Assembly: GCA_002070955.1 (NCBI GenBank)
Contig: MWEK01000004.1
Span: forward strand, 1 to 64,000
Origin: Planctomycetes bacterium ADurb.Bin069
GTDB taxonomy: Bacteria; Planctomycetota; UBA8108; UBA8890; UBA8898
Direction: 5' to 3'
Length of the DNA stretch: 64,000 nucleotides
In this document: positions 8,755-17,900 of the stretch, piece after piece
Layout: every line of letters starts with the position of its first letter
Position numbering within the stretch: the first letter of the stretch is position 1
Notes under the pieces: model-generated
What the model saw: only the letters and a program-made list of their open reading frames with translations
What the model was told of the DNA's origin: nothing
Databases searched by the model: none
Made by a program: the position numbers and the translations under genes

Positions 8755-9939
8755 ATGAACGACTGGAATGCAGCTTGCCGCGGATTGTCGCGGCTGATCG
8801 CGGTCTCCATGGTTGTCGGCTGCGGCTTCGCGCCCTTCGGGTGCGGGCCCGGGGGAGGCCGGCCCCTCGCCGGAGCGGGGGGGCTCATGCCCGAGGTGGC
8901 CGTGGTGACGGCGGCGCCCCAGGCGGTGGAACTGGCGACCGAATTATTGCCGGGCCGCACGGCTCCCTACCTCATCGCGGAGATCCGGCCCCAGGTCGGC
9001 GGGATTATCCAGAAGCGGCTCTTTCAGGAAGGATCGAACGTCAAGGCCGGCGATGTGCTCTACCAGATCGAGCCGGCGCCGTTCCAGGCGGCCTTCGACA
9101 ACGCCCAAGCCTCGCTGGCCAGGTCCGAGGCCAACCTGCCGGCGATCCGGTCGCGGGTCGAGCGCTACAAGGAGCTGCTTGCCGACAAGGCGGTGAGCCT
9201 GCAAGACCGCGACGATGCCGAGGCGGCCTTGAAGCAGGCCGAGGCCGATGTGGCCTACTGGAAGGCGGCCCTGGAGGCCGCCCGCATCAATCTGGGGTTC
9301 ACCCGGATCGTCGCCCCCATCTCCGGCCGCATCGGCAGGTCGGCCGTGACGGACGGCGCCCTGGTGACGGCGCACCAGCCCGCGGCGCTGGCGACGATCC
9401 AGCAGCTTGATCCCATTTACGTGGATGTGCCGCAGTCCACCGCCGAGCTGCTGCGGCTGCAACGCCGCCTGCGAGACGGCCGCCTGGACCGGGCAGGCGT
9501 GAACACGGAGGAGGTCCGCCTCTTCCTCGAGGACGGCACGGCCTACGAGCTGCCCGGCACGCTTCAGTTTCAGGATATCACCGTGGACCCGACGACCGGC
9601 TCCGTGATCCTGCGGGTCGTCGTCCCCAATCCCGCCGGGGTGCTCCTGCCCGGCATGTTCATCCGGGCGACGGTCAAGGAAGGCGTGAACCCGCGCGCCA
9701 TTCTGCTTCCCCAGCAGACCGTGGCGCGGGACATGAAGGGCAATCCGATCGCGATGGTCGTGAACGGCGAGGACGTGGTCGAGCTGCGGATGCTGGTTCT
9801 GGATCGCGCCATCGGCGATCGCTGGTTGGTCGCGTCGGGGCTCGCGGCGGGTGAGCGCGTCATCGCCGAGGGCCTCCAGAAGGTCCGGCCCGGGGCCGCC
9901 GTGAAGGTCGTTCCGTTCGAGCCCGCGGAAGCGAAGTAG
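8755..9939 (+). CDS. RND efflux periplasmic adaptor (membrane fusion protein, MexA/AcrA type)
   Basis: A 394-residue adaptor joining the inner-membrane pump to the outer-membrane channel. The N terminus is a lipoprotein signal with a lipobox-like VVGC at residues 20-23 (a second Cys lies in FGCGPG). The family order follows: first half of the lipoyl domain (IAEIRPQVGGIIQKRLFQEGSNVKAGDVLYQI is the usual beta-barrel/lipoyl block), an alpha-hairpin of about residues 110-185 rich in Ala, Glu and Lys, the second lipoyl half (TRIVAPISGRIGRS), and beta-barrel and membrane-proximal domains. GGGAGAACAGGG precedes the ATG. Second gene of tetR-adaptor-pump-channel, 11 bases before the pump gene. Confidence 0.95.
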   Translation: MNDWNAACRGLSRLIAVSMVVGCGFAPFGCGPGGGRPLAGAGGLMPEVAVVTAAPQAVELATELLPGRTAPYLIAEIRPQVGGIIQKRLFQEGSNVKAGDVLYQIEPAPFQAAFDNAQASLARSEANLPAIRSRVERYKELLADKAVSLQDRDDAEAALKQAEADVAYWKAALEAARINLGFTRIVAPISGRIGRSAVTDGALVTAHQPAALATIQQLDPIYVDVPQSTAELLRLQRRLRDGRLDRAGVNTEEVRLFLEDGTAYELPGTLQFQDITVDPTTGSVILRVVVPNPAGVLLPGMFIRATVKEGVNPRAILLPQQTVARDMKGNPIAMVVNGEDVVELRMLVLDRAIGDRWLVASGLAAGERVIAEGLQKVRPGAAVKVVPFEPAEAK

Positions 9940-9950
9940 CGGAGGCACGC

Positions 9951-12900
9951 ATGCTGTCGCGATTCTTCCTGGAGCGCCCGGTCTTTGCCTGGGTCATCGC
10001 CATCGTCATGATGGTGGCGGGCTGCCTGGCGATCTACAACTTGCCGATCTCGCAGTATCCTCCCATTGCGCCGCCCTCCATCGCCATCCAGTCCTTCTAT
10101 CCCGGCGCGTCGGCGGAGACCGTCGAGAACAGCGTGACGCAGGTCATCGAACAGAAGATGACCGGCTTCGACAAGATGCTCTATCTGTCCGCGAGCAGCG
10201 ATTCCGCCGGTTCGTCCCGCCTGGAGCTGACCTTCGCGCCCGGCACCGATCCCGATCTGGCCTGGGCGCAGGTGCAGAACAAGCTCCAGCTCGCCATGGC
10301 CAGTCTGCCGGAAGTGGTCCAGCGCACGGGCGTGCGGGTGTCCAAGTCCACCCGCAACTGGCTGATGATCGTGGGTTTGATCTCCGACGACGGCAGCCTG
10401 GAGGGCAAGGACCTGCGGGACTACGCCCAGTCCAACCTCGAGAAGGTGCTCTCGCGCGTGCCGGGCGTGGGCGAGGTGGAGATCTTCGGCAGCCAGTATG
10501 CCATGCGCGTGTGGTTGGACCCCGACAAGCTCACCAGCTACTGCTTGACGGTGGAGGACGTGATCCGGGCGCTTCGGGCCCACAACGCGGAAGTGTCGGC
10601 GGGCCAGTTCGGCGGCGCGCCCGCCGTCGAGGGCCAGCGCCTGAACGCCACCATTATCGTCCAGACTCTGCTCAAGACGCCCGAGGAGTTCGCGGCGGTG
10701 CCGGTCCGCACCAATCCGGACGGCTCCGTCGTGCGGATCAGCGATGTGGGGCGGACGGAGCTCGGAACGGAGTCCTACGACATCCAGGCCTACTTCAACG
10801 GCAAGCCCTCCGCGGGCCTGGCCATCCGCCAGGCGGCCGGCGCCAACGCCCTGGGCACGGCCGAAGCGGTCAGGGCGAAGATGGAGGAGATGAGCCGCTA
10901 CTTCCCCCCCGGCATGCGGGTCGTGTATCCCTACGACACGACGCCCTTCATCAAGGTGGCCATCGGGGAGGTGGTCAAGACGCTCTTCGAGGCGATCGTG
11001 CTCGTGTTCCTGGTGATGTACCTCTTCATGGGCAACATCCGGGCCACGCTGATTCCGACCATCGCGGTGCCGGTCGTGATCCTGGGGACCTTCGCCGTGC
11101 TGGGGCTCTTCGGGTTTTCGATCAACATGTTGACCATGTTCGCCATGGTGCTTGCCATCGGGCTCCTGGTGGACGATGCCATCGTCGTCGTCGAGAACGT
11201 GGAGCGGATCATGAGCGAGGAGGGCCTCCCCCCGCGGGAGGCCACGCGCAAGTCCATGGACCAGATCACGAGCGCGCTTATCGGCATCGGCCTGGTGCTT
11301 TCGGCGGTCTTCGGCCCCATGGCGTTTTTCAGCGGGTCGACGGGCGTCATCTACCGCCAGTTCTCGGTGACCATCATCGCGGCGATGCTCCTCTCGGTGG
11401 CCGTGGCCTTGATCCTGACGCCGGTCTTGTGCGCGGCGTTTCTCAAGCCCGTGCCCAAGGGGCACCGGCCGTCGGACGGCGGGCTCTGGCTCCTGCGGCC
11501 CTTCTTCCGGTGGTTTGACCGGGTGTTCTTCTGGGCCCGCGACCGATACATGCTCCTCGTCGGGCGGTCGCTCGCCCACCGGACGCCGTACCTGGTGGTG
11601 TTCGTCATCATCGTGGCGGCGATGGCGTACCTGTTCCAACGGATGCCCACGGCCTATCTCCCCGACGAGGACCAAGGCATGCTCATGGTGCAGGCGACGC
11701 TGCTGGCCAACTCGACGCTGGAGCAGACCGACGGCGTCATGGACCGCGTCAGGAAGCACTTCCTGGAGAACGAGAAGGAGGCGGTCGAGAGCTGCATGAC
11801 GGTGTCGGGCATCGGCTTCGCGGGGCGGGGGCAGAACGTGGGCCTGGCCTTCGTGAAGCTCAAGGACTGGGATCTGCGCGATCGCGCCGATCTGAGAGTC
11901 CTCGCCGTGGCGCAGCGGGCCATGCGCGTCTTCTCCGGAATGCGCGACGCCCTGGTGTTCGCGTTCCCGCCGCCCTCGGTCGTGGAACTCGGGCAGGCCA
12001 AGGGGTTCGATTTCCAACTGCTTGACCGCGGCGGCCTGGGCCATGACGCCTTGATGGCGGCGCGCACGCAGCTTCTCGACATGGCCTGGCGGGACGAGCG
12101 CCTGGCCAACGTCCGCCACAACGGCCTTGAGGATGTGCCCGAGTACCGCATCGATGTGGACTGGGACAAGGCCGGCGCCCTGGGCGCGCCGATCACCTCG
12201 ATTCAGACGACGATCTCGGCGGCCTTCGGCAGCGCCTACGTCAACGACTTCATTCAAGGCGGCCGCGTGAAGCGGGTGTACGTCCAGGCCGACGCGCCCT
12301 ATCGAATGCTGCCGGCCGATCTGGAACGGCTCTACGTGCGCAATCTCACCGGCGCCATGGTCCCCTTCTCTTCCTTCGCCTCCGGCCGCTGGACCTCGGG
12401 TCCTCCGAAGCTGGACCGCTACAACGGGTTCCCGTCGGTCAACATTTTGGGCGAGCCCGCGCCGGGCCGGAGCTCCGGCGAGGCCATGCGGGACATGGAG
12501 GAATTCGTCGAGAAGCTGCCCCAAGGGATCGGCTTCGACTGGACGGGGCTTTCCTACCAGGAACGGCAGGCGGGCGCCCAGGCCGCGCCGCTGTACGCCT
12601 TCTCGATCTTCGTCATCTTTCTGTGCCTTGCGGCGCTCTACGAGAGCTGGCCGATTCCGATCTCGATTCTGCTGTCGCTGCCGCTCGGCGCCATCGGCGG
12701 TGTGATCGCAACGTCGCTCCGGGCGCTCCCCAACGACGTGTACTTCCAGATCGGGATCTTGGCGACGCTGGGCCTCACCACCAAGAACGCCATTCTGATC
12801 GTTCAGTTCGCCAAGGCGCGGGTGGAGCAGGGCATGAAACTGATCGATGCGACGCTCGAGGGGGCGAAGCTGCGGCTGCGTCCCATCGTCATGACGTCGC

Positions 12901-13121
12901 TCGCCTTCGGCTTCGGCGTGCTGCCCCTGGCGATCGCGAGCGGGGCCGGCGCCGGGGCGCAGAAGGCCATCGGCACGGCGGTGGTGGGCGGCGTGGTGAC
13001 CTCGACCTTTCTCGTGACCCTCTTCGCGCCGCTTTTCTACGTGCTGATCTACCGGATGTCCTTGACGCACAAACGGGCCGAGGCGGCCAAGGCGGCCGCG
13101 GCGGATCCGCCGGGAAACTGA
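9951..13121 (+). CDS. RND multidrug efflux pump, HAE-1 family (AcrB/MexB type)
   Basis: A 1056-residue proton-driven transporter, the normal length for AcrB homologues. TM1 begins directly (ERPVFAWVIAIVMMVAG). The proton-relay aspartates D408 and D409 (LLVDDAIVVVEN) and the lysine K945 (TTKNAILIV) are present, so the pump should be active. The two large periplasmic loops have normal size (roughly residues 30-335 and 560-870). An SD of GGAGG lies about 7 bases before the ATG. The partner adaptor is immediately upstream and the outer-membrane factor starts 3 bases after the stop. The substrate range is not predictable from sequence. Confidence 0.97.
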   Translation: MLSRFFLERPVFAWVIAIVMMVAGCLAIYNLPISQYPPIAPPSIAIQSFYPGASAETVENSVTQVIEQKMTGFDKMLYLSASSDSAGSSRLELTFAPGTDPDLAWAQVQNKLQLAMASLPEVVQRTGVRVSKSTRNWLMIVGLISDDGSLEGKDLRDYAQSNLEKVLSRVPGVGEVEIFGSQYAMRVWLDPDKLTSYCLTVEDVIRALRAHNAEVSAGQFGGAPAVEGQRLNATIIVQTLLKTPEEFAAVPVRTNPDGSVVRISDVGRTELGTESYDIQAYFNGKPSAGLAIRQAAGANALGTAEAVRAKMEEMSRYFPPGMRVVYPYDTTPFIKVAIGEVVKTLFEAIVLVFLVMYLFMGNIRATLIPTIAVPVVILGTFAVLGLFGFSINMLTMFAMVLAIGLLVDDAIVVVENVERIMSEEGLPPREATRKSMDQITSALIGIGLVLSAVFGPMAFFSGSTGVIYRQFSVTIIAAMLLSVAVALILTPVLCAAFLKPVPKGHRPSDGGLWLLRPFFRWFDRVFFWARDRYMLLVGRSLAHRTPYLVVFVIIVAAMAYLFQRMPTAYLPDEDQGMLMVQATLLANSTLEQTDGVMDRVRKHFLENEKEAVESCMTVSGIGFAGRGQNVGLAFVKLKDWDLRDRADLRVLAVAQRAMRVFSGMRDALVFAFPPPSVVELGQAKGFDFQLLDRGGLGHDALMAARTQLLDMAWRDERLANVRHNGLEDVPEYRIDVDWDKAGALGAPITSIQTTISAAFGSAYVNDFIQGGRVKRVYVQADAPYRMLPADLERLYVRNLTGAMVPFSSFASGRWTSGPPKLDRYNGFPSVNILGEPAPGRSSGEAMRDMEEFVEKLPQGIGFDWTGLSYQERQAGAQAAPLYAFSIFVIFLCLAALYESWPIPISILLSLPLGAIGGVIATSLRALPNDVYFQIGILATLGLTTKNAILIVQFAKARVEQGMKLIDATLEGAKLRLRPIVMTSLAFGFGVLPLAIASGAGAGAQKAIGTAVVGGVVTSTFLVTLFAPLFYVLIYRMSLTHKRAEAAKAAAADPPGN

Positions 13122-13124
13122 TCC

Positions 13125-14564
13125 ATGAGTAGATACTCCGCTTTTCTGCTGGGCGCGGCGCTCGCCTTCGCGGGCGGTTGCACGCTGGCGCCGGAATACG
13201 AAAGGCCCGCGGCTCCGGTTCCCGACGCCTGGCCGGACGGCCAGGCGCGCCCGGACGCCGCGGACGGGCGCGAAGCGCCGCTTGCCACGGAGCTGGCGTG
13301 GCGGGAGTTCGTCGCGGATGCGCGCCTTGCGAAGCTCATCGAGACGGCGCTGGCCGGCAACCGCGATCTCAGGACCGCCGCCCTGAACGTGGAGCGGGCG
13401 CGGGCCTATTACGGCGTCGCGCGGGCCGAGCTCTGGCCGGCGGTGGACGCGGCCGCCGGCGGGAGCAAGCAGCGCATCCCCGCCGGCGTCATGGGATTCG
13501 GGCAGGCCTTGGAGATCGAGAGGTACGATGTCAACTTGGGCGTCAGCTCCTGGGAGATCGATTTCTTCGGCCGCATCCGCAGCTTGAAGGAGCGCGCGCT
13601 CCAGGAGTTCCTCGCGACGGAGCACGCGCGCCGCGGCGCGCGGATCGCCTTGGTCGCGGAGGTCGCCGGCGTGTACCTGACGTTGGCGGCGGACCGAGAG
13701 AGCCTGGCGCTGGCCGAGGCGACCCTCGAGACCCAGCAGGCGGCGTGCGACTTGATCCGCAGGCGGTTCGAGGTCGGGTTGGCCACCGAGCTCGACTTCC
13801 GCCGCGCGCAGACCACCGTCGAGGCGGCGCGGGTGGATATCGCCTTCTACACCCGCCTCGTCGCGCAGGGAAGGAACGCGCTGAATCTCCTGGCGGGCGC
13901 TCCCGTGCCCGAGGAACTCCTGCCGGCCGGCCTGGGCGACGTCGTGCCCCCCGTGGAAATCTCGCCGGGCGTCTCCTCCGAGGTGCTGCTCCTGCGCCCG
14001 GACGTCCTTCAGGCGGAAAGCGGTCTCAAGGCCGCGAACGCCGACATCGGCGTCGCGCGGGCGGCGTTCTTCCCGCGCATCTCGCTCACGGGCGCCATCG
14101 GAACGGCAAGCGACGAGCTGAAGGGGCTTTTCGAATCGGGCTCGGAGGCCTGGAATTACGGCGGGCGGATCGTGTGGCCGATCTTCGACCTTCGCACGTG
14201 GTCGGCGCTGGACGTAATGAAGGCGCAACGGGAGCTCGCCGTGGCCCGGTACGAGAAGGCCGTCCAGGCGGCCTTCCGGGAAGTCGCCGACGCGCTGGCC
14301 GCCCGGGGCACGGTCGCGGAGCAACTGGCGGCGCAGGAAGCGCTGGTTGCGGCCGTCGCGGAAACGCATCGTCTGGCTGACACGCGCTATGCGAAGGGGA
14401 TCGACAGCTTCCTCGGAGTCCTCGACGCGCAGAGGACGCTCAACGCCGCGCGGCAGGGACTGATCGCCCTCAGGCTGGCGAAGCTCGTCAACCGGGTGCG
14501 GCTCTACGCCGTCCTGGGCGGGGGCGGCGACGAGGCCGCGCCGCCCGAGGGCGACCGAGCGTGA
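13125..14564 (+). CDS. RND outer-membrane channel lipoprotein (OprM/NodT family)
   Basis: A 479-residue TolC-like factor with a lipobox (LAFAGGC, Cys19) followed by the family's TLAPEYERPAAPVP start. Two repeats of the outer efflux protein domain can be followed: ELAWREFVADARLAKLIETAL opening the first, and PDVLQAESGLKAANADIGVARAAFFPRISLTG in the second. The product forms the trimeric outer-membrane exit for the upstream pump. It starts 3 bases after the pump stop with only a weak SD, so translation is probably coupled. It is the last gene of the operon; no U-tract terminator is visible in the 120 bases before the convergent dehydrogenase gene. Confidence 0.95.
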   Translation: MSRYSAFLLGAALAFAGGCTLAPEYERPAAPVPDAWPDGQARPDAADGREAPLATELAWREFVADARLAKLIETALAGNRDLRTAALNVERARAYYGVARAELWPAVDAAAGGSKQRIPAGVMGFGQALEIERYDVNLGVSSWEIDFFGRIRSLKERALQEFLATEHARRGARIALVAEVAGVYLTLAADRESLALAEATLETQQAACDLIRRRFEVGLATELDFRRAQTTVEAARVDIAFYTRLVAQGRNALNLLAGAPVPEELLPAGLGDVVPPVEISPGVSSEVLLLRPDVLQAESGLKAANADIGVARAAFFPRISLTGAIGTASDELKGLFESGSEAWNYGGRIVWPIFDLRTWSALDVMKAQRELAVARYEKAVQAAFREVADALAARGTVAEQLAAQEALVAAVAETHRLADTRYAKGIDSFLGVLDAQRTLNAARQGLIALRLAKLVNRVRLYAVLGGGGDEAAPPEGDRA

Positions 14565-14683
14565 GGCGGCCGACCGCCGCGCAGCGCGCCCTTACCGCCC
14601 CGCGGCCGCGCGGGACGGCAGCGCCCGGGGAAGGTCTTCGCGCCGCGCGCTCTCCGCGCCGGTGCAGGGCGTGACCCGCCCGT

Positions 14684-16039
14684 CTACAATCCCTCGACCT
14701 CCCAGCCCGCGCGGTAGGACCGCTTGAGGAAGGCGTTCGCGTCCGCGATGTTCGTCACCTGCATGGCGGGGCCGTCCCACAGCAGCGTCTCGCCGGGGCA
14801 GCGCAGGGCGACGGTGCCCAGGAGCACGATCTCGGCGAGGGGGCCAGAGCGCTCGAAGGGCGCGATGGTCGCGCCGCCGCCGCGGCACGCGTCCACCCAG
14901 GCGAGGTAATGGTCGGCGGGGGGCGGCGCGGGCATTCCGCGGTCCTTGAACTTCTTCTCGGGCAGCAGCTTGGCGTCGCCTCCGTGGGGCAGGAGCAGCG
15001 CGCCGTCCTCGCCGAGGAAGAGGGCGCCTTGGGTGGGAAAATCTTTGCCGCCCAGGACCAGCTTCACGCGGCGGCGCGGATACTTGCCGCCGTCCGACCA
15101 CACGATCTTGATTGTCTTTCCGGCGGTGAGATCGGTGCCGGGGAATTCGTACTGGACGATCTCCCACGTGGGCCAGGTCTCGGACCGCCGGGCGGGCGCG
15201 GCGGCCCACGCGGGTTCCACCTGGGCCTTGACGCTGAGCGGCGCCTGGAGCCGCAGCGCCATGTAGGGCGCGGCCCAGATGTGGCAGCCCATGTCGCCGA
15301 GCCAGCCGGTGCCGAAATCCTGCCATCCCCGCCACCAGGTCGGGTGGTACGTGTCCGCCGCGAACGGCCGCGCCGGCGCCGTGCCGAGCCACAGATCCCA
15401 AGCGACGCCGGCGGGCACGGGATCCACCGCCGCGGGCCGCGGGCCGGTGGGCCGATAGCGCTCGGGCGGCTTGTTGGACCAGAGATGGACTTCCCGCACC
15501 TTCCCGATGGCGCCTTCGTGAATCAATTGAACCGCGCCGCGGTTGGCGCTCCTCGAGCTGTGCTGAATGCCCATCTGCGTGACGGCTTTCGCGCCGGCGG
15601 CGGCCGCCGCGAGGCGCCGAGCCTCGTACACGTCGTGCGCGAGAGGTTTCTGGCAATAGACGTGCTTGCCGGCGCGGAGCGCCGTCATGGCGATGGGCGC
15701 GTGCATGTGGTCGGGCGTCGCGATCGCGACGGCGTCGACGGCGGCGCCGTCCTTGGCAAACAGCTCGCGCCAGTCGACATACGTGCGCGCGCCGGGGAAG
15801 GCGCGCGCCGCCCGGGCCAGGCGCTCGGCATCGATGTCGCACAGGGCCGCGATGGAGACGCGCGGGCTGCGCGCGACGGCGTGGAGATCGGTCCAGCCCA
15901 TGCCCCCGACGCCGACGCAGGCGACGGCGAGTTTGTCGTTCGCGCCCAGGCCGCGGGCGATGCGGGGAAACGCGATCGCCGCCAGCCCGGCGGCGCCGCT
16001 GCCGGCGAGAAACCGCCGCCGGGACCATAGCCTTGCCAT
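14684..16039 (-). CDS. Tat-exported Gfo/Idh/MocA-family oxidoreductase
   Basis: A 451-residue NAD(P)-dependent sugar dehydrogenase-like protein. A twin-arginine signal opens it (SRRRFLAGSGAAGLAAIAF), then a Rossmann fold with GVGGMG (residues 43-48) and the family lysine motif as CQKP with K131, where many relatives have EKP. ATPDHMHA and the C-terminal Gfo/Idh beta-sheet domain follow. The ATG at 16039 has GAGGTGG upstream. Many exported Gfo/Idh proteins are found in Planctomycetes and related groups, probably using tightly bound cofactor in the periplasm; substrate unknown. About 45% of length is alignable by eye with the second Gfo/Idh gene at 20461-21804, so the two are paralogues. Confidence 0.9.
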   Translation of the reverse strand: MARLWSRRRFLAGSGAAGLAAIAFPRIARGLGANDKLAVACVGVGGMGWTDLHAVARSPRVSIAALCDIDAERLARAARAFPGARTYVDWRELFAKDGAAVDAVAIATPDHMHAPIAMTALRAGKHVYCQKPLAHDVYEARRLAAAAAGAKAVTQMGIQHSSRSANRGAVQLIHEGAIGKVREVHLWSNKPPERYRPTGPRPAAVDPVPAGVAWDLWLGTAPARPFAADTYHPTWWRGWQDFGTGWLGDMGCHIWAAPYMALRLQAPLSVKAQVEPAWAAAPARRSETWPTWEIVQYEFPGTDLTAGKTIKIVWSDGGKYPRRRVKLVLGGKDFPTQGALFLGEDGALLLPHGGDAKLLPEKKFKDRGMPAPPPADHYLAWVDACRGGGATIAPFERSGPLAEIVLLGTVALRCPGETLLWDGPAMQVTNIADANAFLKRSYRAGWEVEGL

Positions 16040-16080
16040 ACGCCACCTCGTTGTGCCGCGCGACCGTTCGCGGGCCGTCC

Positions 16081-16109
16081 ATTATACATTGGGGCGTCGG
16101 AGGCGTCCG
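16081..16109 (-). promoter_or_regulatory. Candidate promoter of the first Gfo/Idh gene
   Basis: A perfect TATAAT on the minus strand (16081-16086) lies 41 bases before the start. The best -35 at 17-base spacing, CGGACG (16104-16109), is weak. Confidence 0.4.
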
Positions 16110-16176
16110 CGGGCGAGCAGGGAAGGCCCGCCCTCCGCGTGCCCCTCGTCCCCCCCTCCGCTCCTCGGCGGCCGGA

Positions 16177-17238
16177 TTACTTGCCGAAGTGCGCCGTCAG
16201 CGCGTCGTATTCTTTGCGCGAAATCGGCCGCATCGAACCGTGGCGCGCCTTGGCGGTCACCTCGTACTTGTTGAACTCCTTGCGCGGGGTTCCTCCCGAC
16301 GCCTGGAACCACGGGCCGCTCAAGCGTGCCGCCACCGACAAGCCGTAGGAGACGCCGGGGTATTGCTCGTAGTAGAGATACCACGCGCTGCCGTCGGGCG
16401 AGGGAATCAGCGTCGGGGCCTCGCGGAATCCCGGACTGACCGGCGGACCGGGCTCCGTGTAAGGCCCCAGCAAAGTCGCGGCGCTGCAGATCCGAATCGT
16501 CTTGCCTGTCGTCCAGTCCAGCGTCGGATAGCGTTCGTCCTTGACGAAGGCATAGTAGCGCTCCCCTTCCCGGCGGACGATGGTGTCGATGGTGGCCATG
16601 TCCCAATCGAACAGGCGGCGCGGCGGATCGGAGAAGGTCTTCAAGTCCCGCGAAAGGACGTAGATGGTCCGCTGGCTCGCCCAATAAGGCTCGGGCAGAT
16701 CCGTCTTGCCCAAATCGTGCGGCGTGTGCCAAGTCAGCAGGAACCGCGAAGCGGCTTCATCGAAGAACAGCTTCGGCGCCCCGATGCGCGACAGGGCCTT
16801 GGGGTAATCCGGAATCCCTTTGAGATCGGGCGTGTAATCGCCGAACTTCTTCCACGCGATCAAGTCGTCGGAGACCCAGAAGTTGATATCGGGCCGGTCA
16901 TCGCCCCGGTTGCCCACGAGATAATAGCGCCCGTCCGGGCCGCGGCAGATGTCCGCGTGGCCGCGGTAGTCCTCGAATACCCGTTTGCCGCCGTTCAGGA
17001 GCGTCCAGTGCAAGCCATCGAGGCTGACGCTGTAATAGAGCCGCCAGTAGTCGTCGTCCATCATGTGCGCGAACAGGTAAGCCTCGTTTTTCGGCTTTTC
17101 CCCCGGCCGCGCCTGTCCCGGCGGATCCGGCATTTGCGCCGACGCCGCGGCGCAAAGCACGAGCGTCGTCAAGCGGGCCGCCGCGCCGGTTCGCTCGCGC
17201 AAGCGGCGGGGCAAAGTCAGGCGGCAGGCGGGCGGCAT
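16177..17238 (-). CDS. Glycoside hydrolase family 43-like secreted protein (five-bladed beta-propeller)
   Basis: A 353-residue protein. The ATG at 17238 has GGAG six bases upstream and begins an export signal (MPPACRLTLPRRLRER ... LVLCAAASAQ). The mature part reads as a GH43/GH32-like propeller: DYWRLYYSVSLDGLHW, HADICRGPDGRYYLVG, NFWVSDDLIAWKKF, APKLFFDEAASRFLLTW, REAPTLIPSPDGSAWYLYYE and a closing YGLSVAARLSGPWF. Each blade has the usual D/W-rich hairpin. Acidic residues in HADI, the APKLFFDE region and REAPTL could be the catalytic triad of GH43, but I cannot assign them safely. GH43 enzymes commonly release arabinose or xylose, which would fit araA nearby. A non-catalytic propeller is possible. 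Confidence 0.75.
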   Translation of the reverse strand: MPPACRLTLPRRLRERTGAAARLTTLVLCAAASAQMPDPPGQARPGEKPKNEAYLFAHMMDDDYWRLYYSVSLDGLHWTLLNGGKRVFEDYRGHADICRGPDGRYYLVGNRGDDRPDINFWVSDDLIAWKKFGDYTPDLKGIPDYPKALSRIGAPKLFFDEAASRFLLTWHTPHDLGKTDLPEPYWASQRTIYVLSRDLKTFSDPPRRLFDWDMATIDTIVRREGERYYAFVKDERYPTLDWTTGKTIRICSAATLLGPYTEPGPPVSPGFREAPTLIPSPDGSAWYLYYEQYPGVSYGLSVAARLSGPWFQASGGTPRKEFNKYEVTAKARHGSMRPISRKEYDALTAHFGK

Positions 17239-17320
17239 GGCGTCTCCAGCACGGGCGGATTCTTCCGGTCGGGTTCGCGATCGGGGCCGGGAGTCTACGA
17301 CAAAGTCCTTAGAGCGGCGC

Positions 17321-17349
17321 AATGTACTCCGGCGGCCCGCGGCAGTCAA
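17321..17349 (-). promoter_or_regulatory. Promoter of the GH43-like gene
   Basis: On the minus strand TTGACT (17344-17349), 17-base spacer, TACATT (17321-17326), about 83 bases before the start codon. Confidence 0.55.
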
Positions 17350-17782
17350 GCTTGCCTCGGAACCGGGACGGGCCTTGTTTGCGGTGGCCGTTCACCGTTT
17401 GCCTGAATGCCTGGAAGTGTCTAGACTTCCACGGTTGCCGGTGGTACACCGGCGAAGTAGACAACAGGGATATTCGGATTGGACAACCGGAGCGCGAGAA
17501 AGCGCTCCTGGGAAAAACGGTGGCGAATCTGACGGCGGTGCCGACCGCCATGGCGGCGGCGATCGCGGCGCCGGAACCGAGGATCCCATGCCTGCGACGC
17601 AACCCGGGCACGCGCCGCTTCCGCCGGCGGAGACCGTCAAGCCTCCGCCGTTCGGGGTGTCCGGGAAGCGGCACGAGCGAAGCCCCCTCGGGCGGCCTGG
17701 GCCGCGCGGCGTGCACGGACCGGGGTGTACCCCGCGGGCGTCGCCGCCGCGACAGGCGGGGTTTTCTGACCGGTTGGGTTCG
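17350..17782. other. Intergenic region before the DUF1566 gene
   Basis: Holds repeat copy A and its adjoining hairpin (17437-17453), then about 300 bases of GC-rich sequence in which I see no credible gene, RNA or terminator. Open frames here have no SD and no recognisable protein. Confidence 0.4.
17382..17432 (-). repeat. Dispersed repeat, copy A (inverted relative to copy B)
   Basis: Read on the minus strand from 17432 to 17382, this 51-base stretch matches the plus strand of 18692-18742 at about 75% of positions without gaps. The shared core is GGAAG-C-AGACA-TTCCAGG-ATTCAG. In one frame both copies would read as an R-HFQ-FR-V-G-R peptide, but neither lies in a credible gene. Immediately beyond copy A is a perfect hairpin GCCGGTG/CACCGGC (17437-17443 and 17447-17453). 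Confidence 0.6.
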
Positions 17783-17811
17783 TTGATTTGCCATCGCCAT
17801 GGAATTAGGAT
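17783..17811 (+). promoter_or_regulatory. Promoter of the DUF1566 gene
   Basis: TTGATT (17783-17788), 17-base spacer, TAGGAT (17806-17811), giving a leader of about 80 bases. Confidence 0.5.
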
Positions 17812-17900
17812 GGCGGAAAAGTCTCCGGGATTCACGGTACTTTGGTTTCCTGCGCTTACAGGCCTTTCGGTCGTATTTTCTCCTCGGAGAGGAGGTTGCG

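Noticed and set aside
9570..14369. A 1599-codon open frame antisense to the RND pump and channel genes
   Set aside because: Long antisense frames are expected in very GC-rich DNA. This one has no family similarity and lies opposite genes with intact catalytic motifs.
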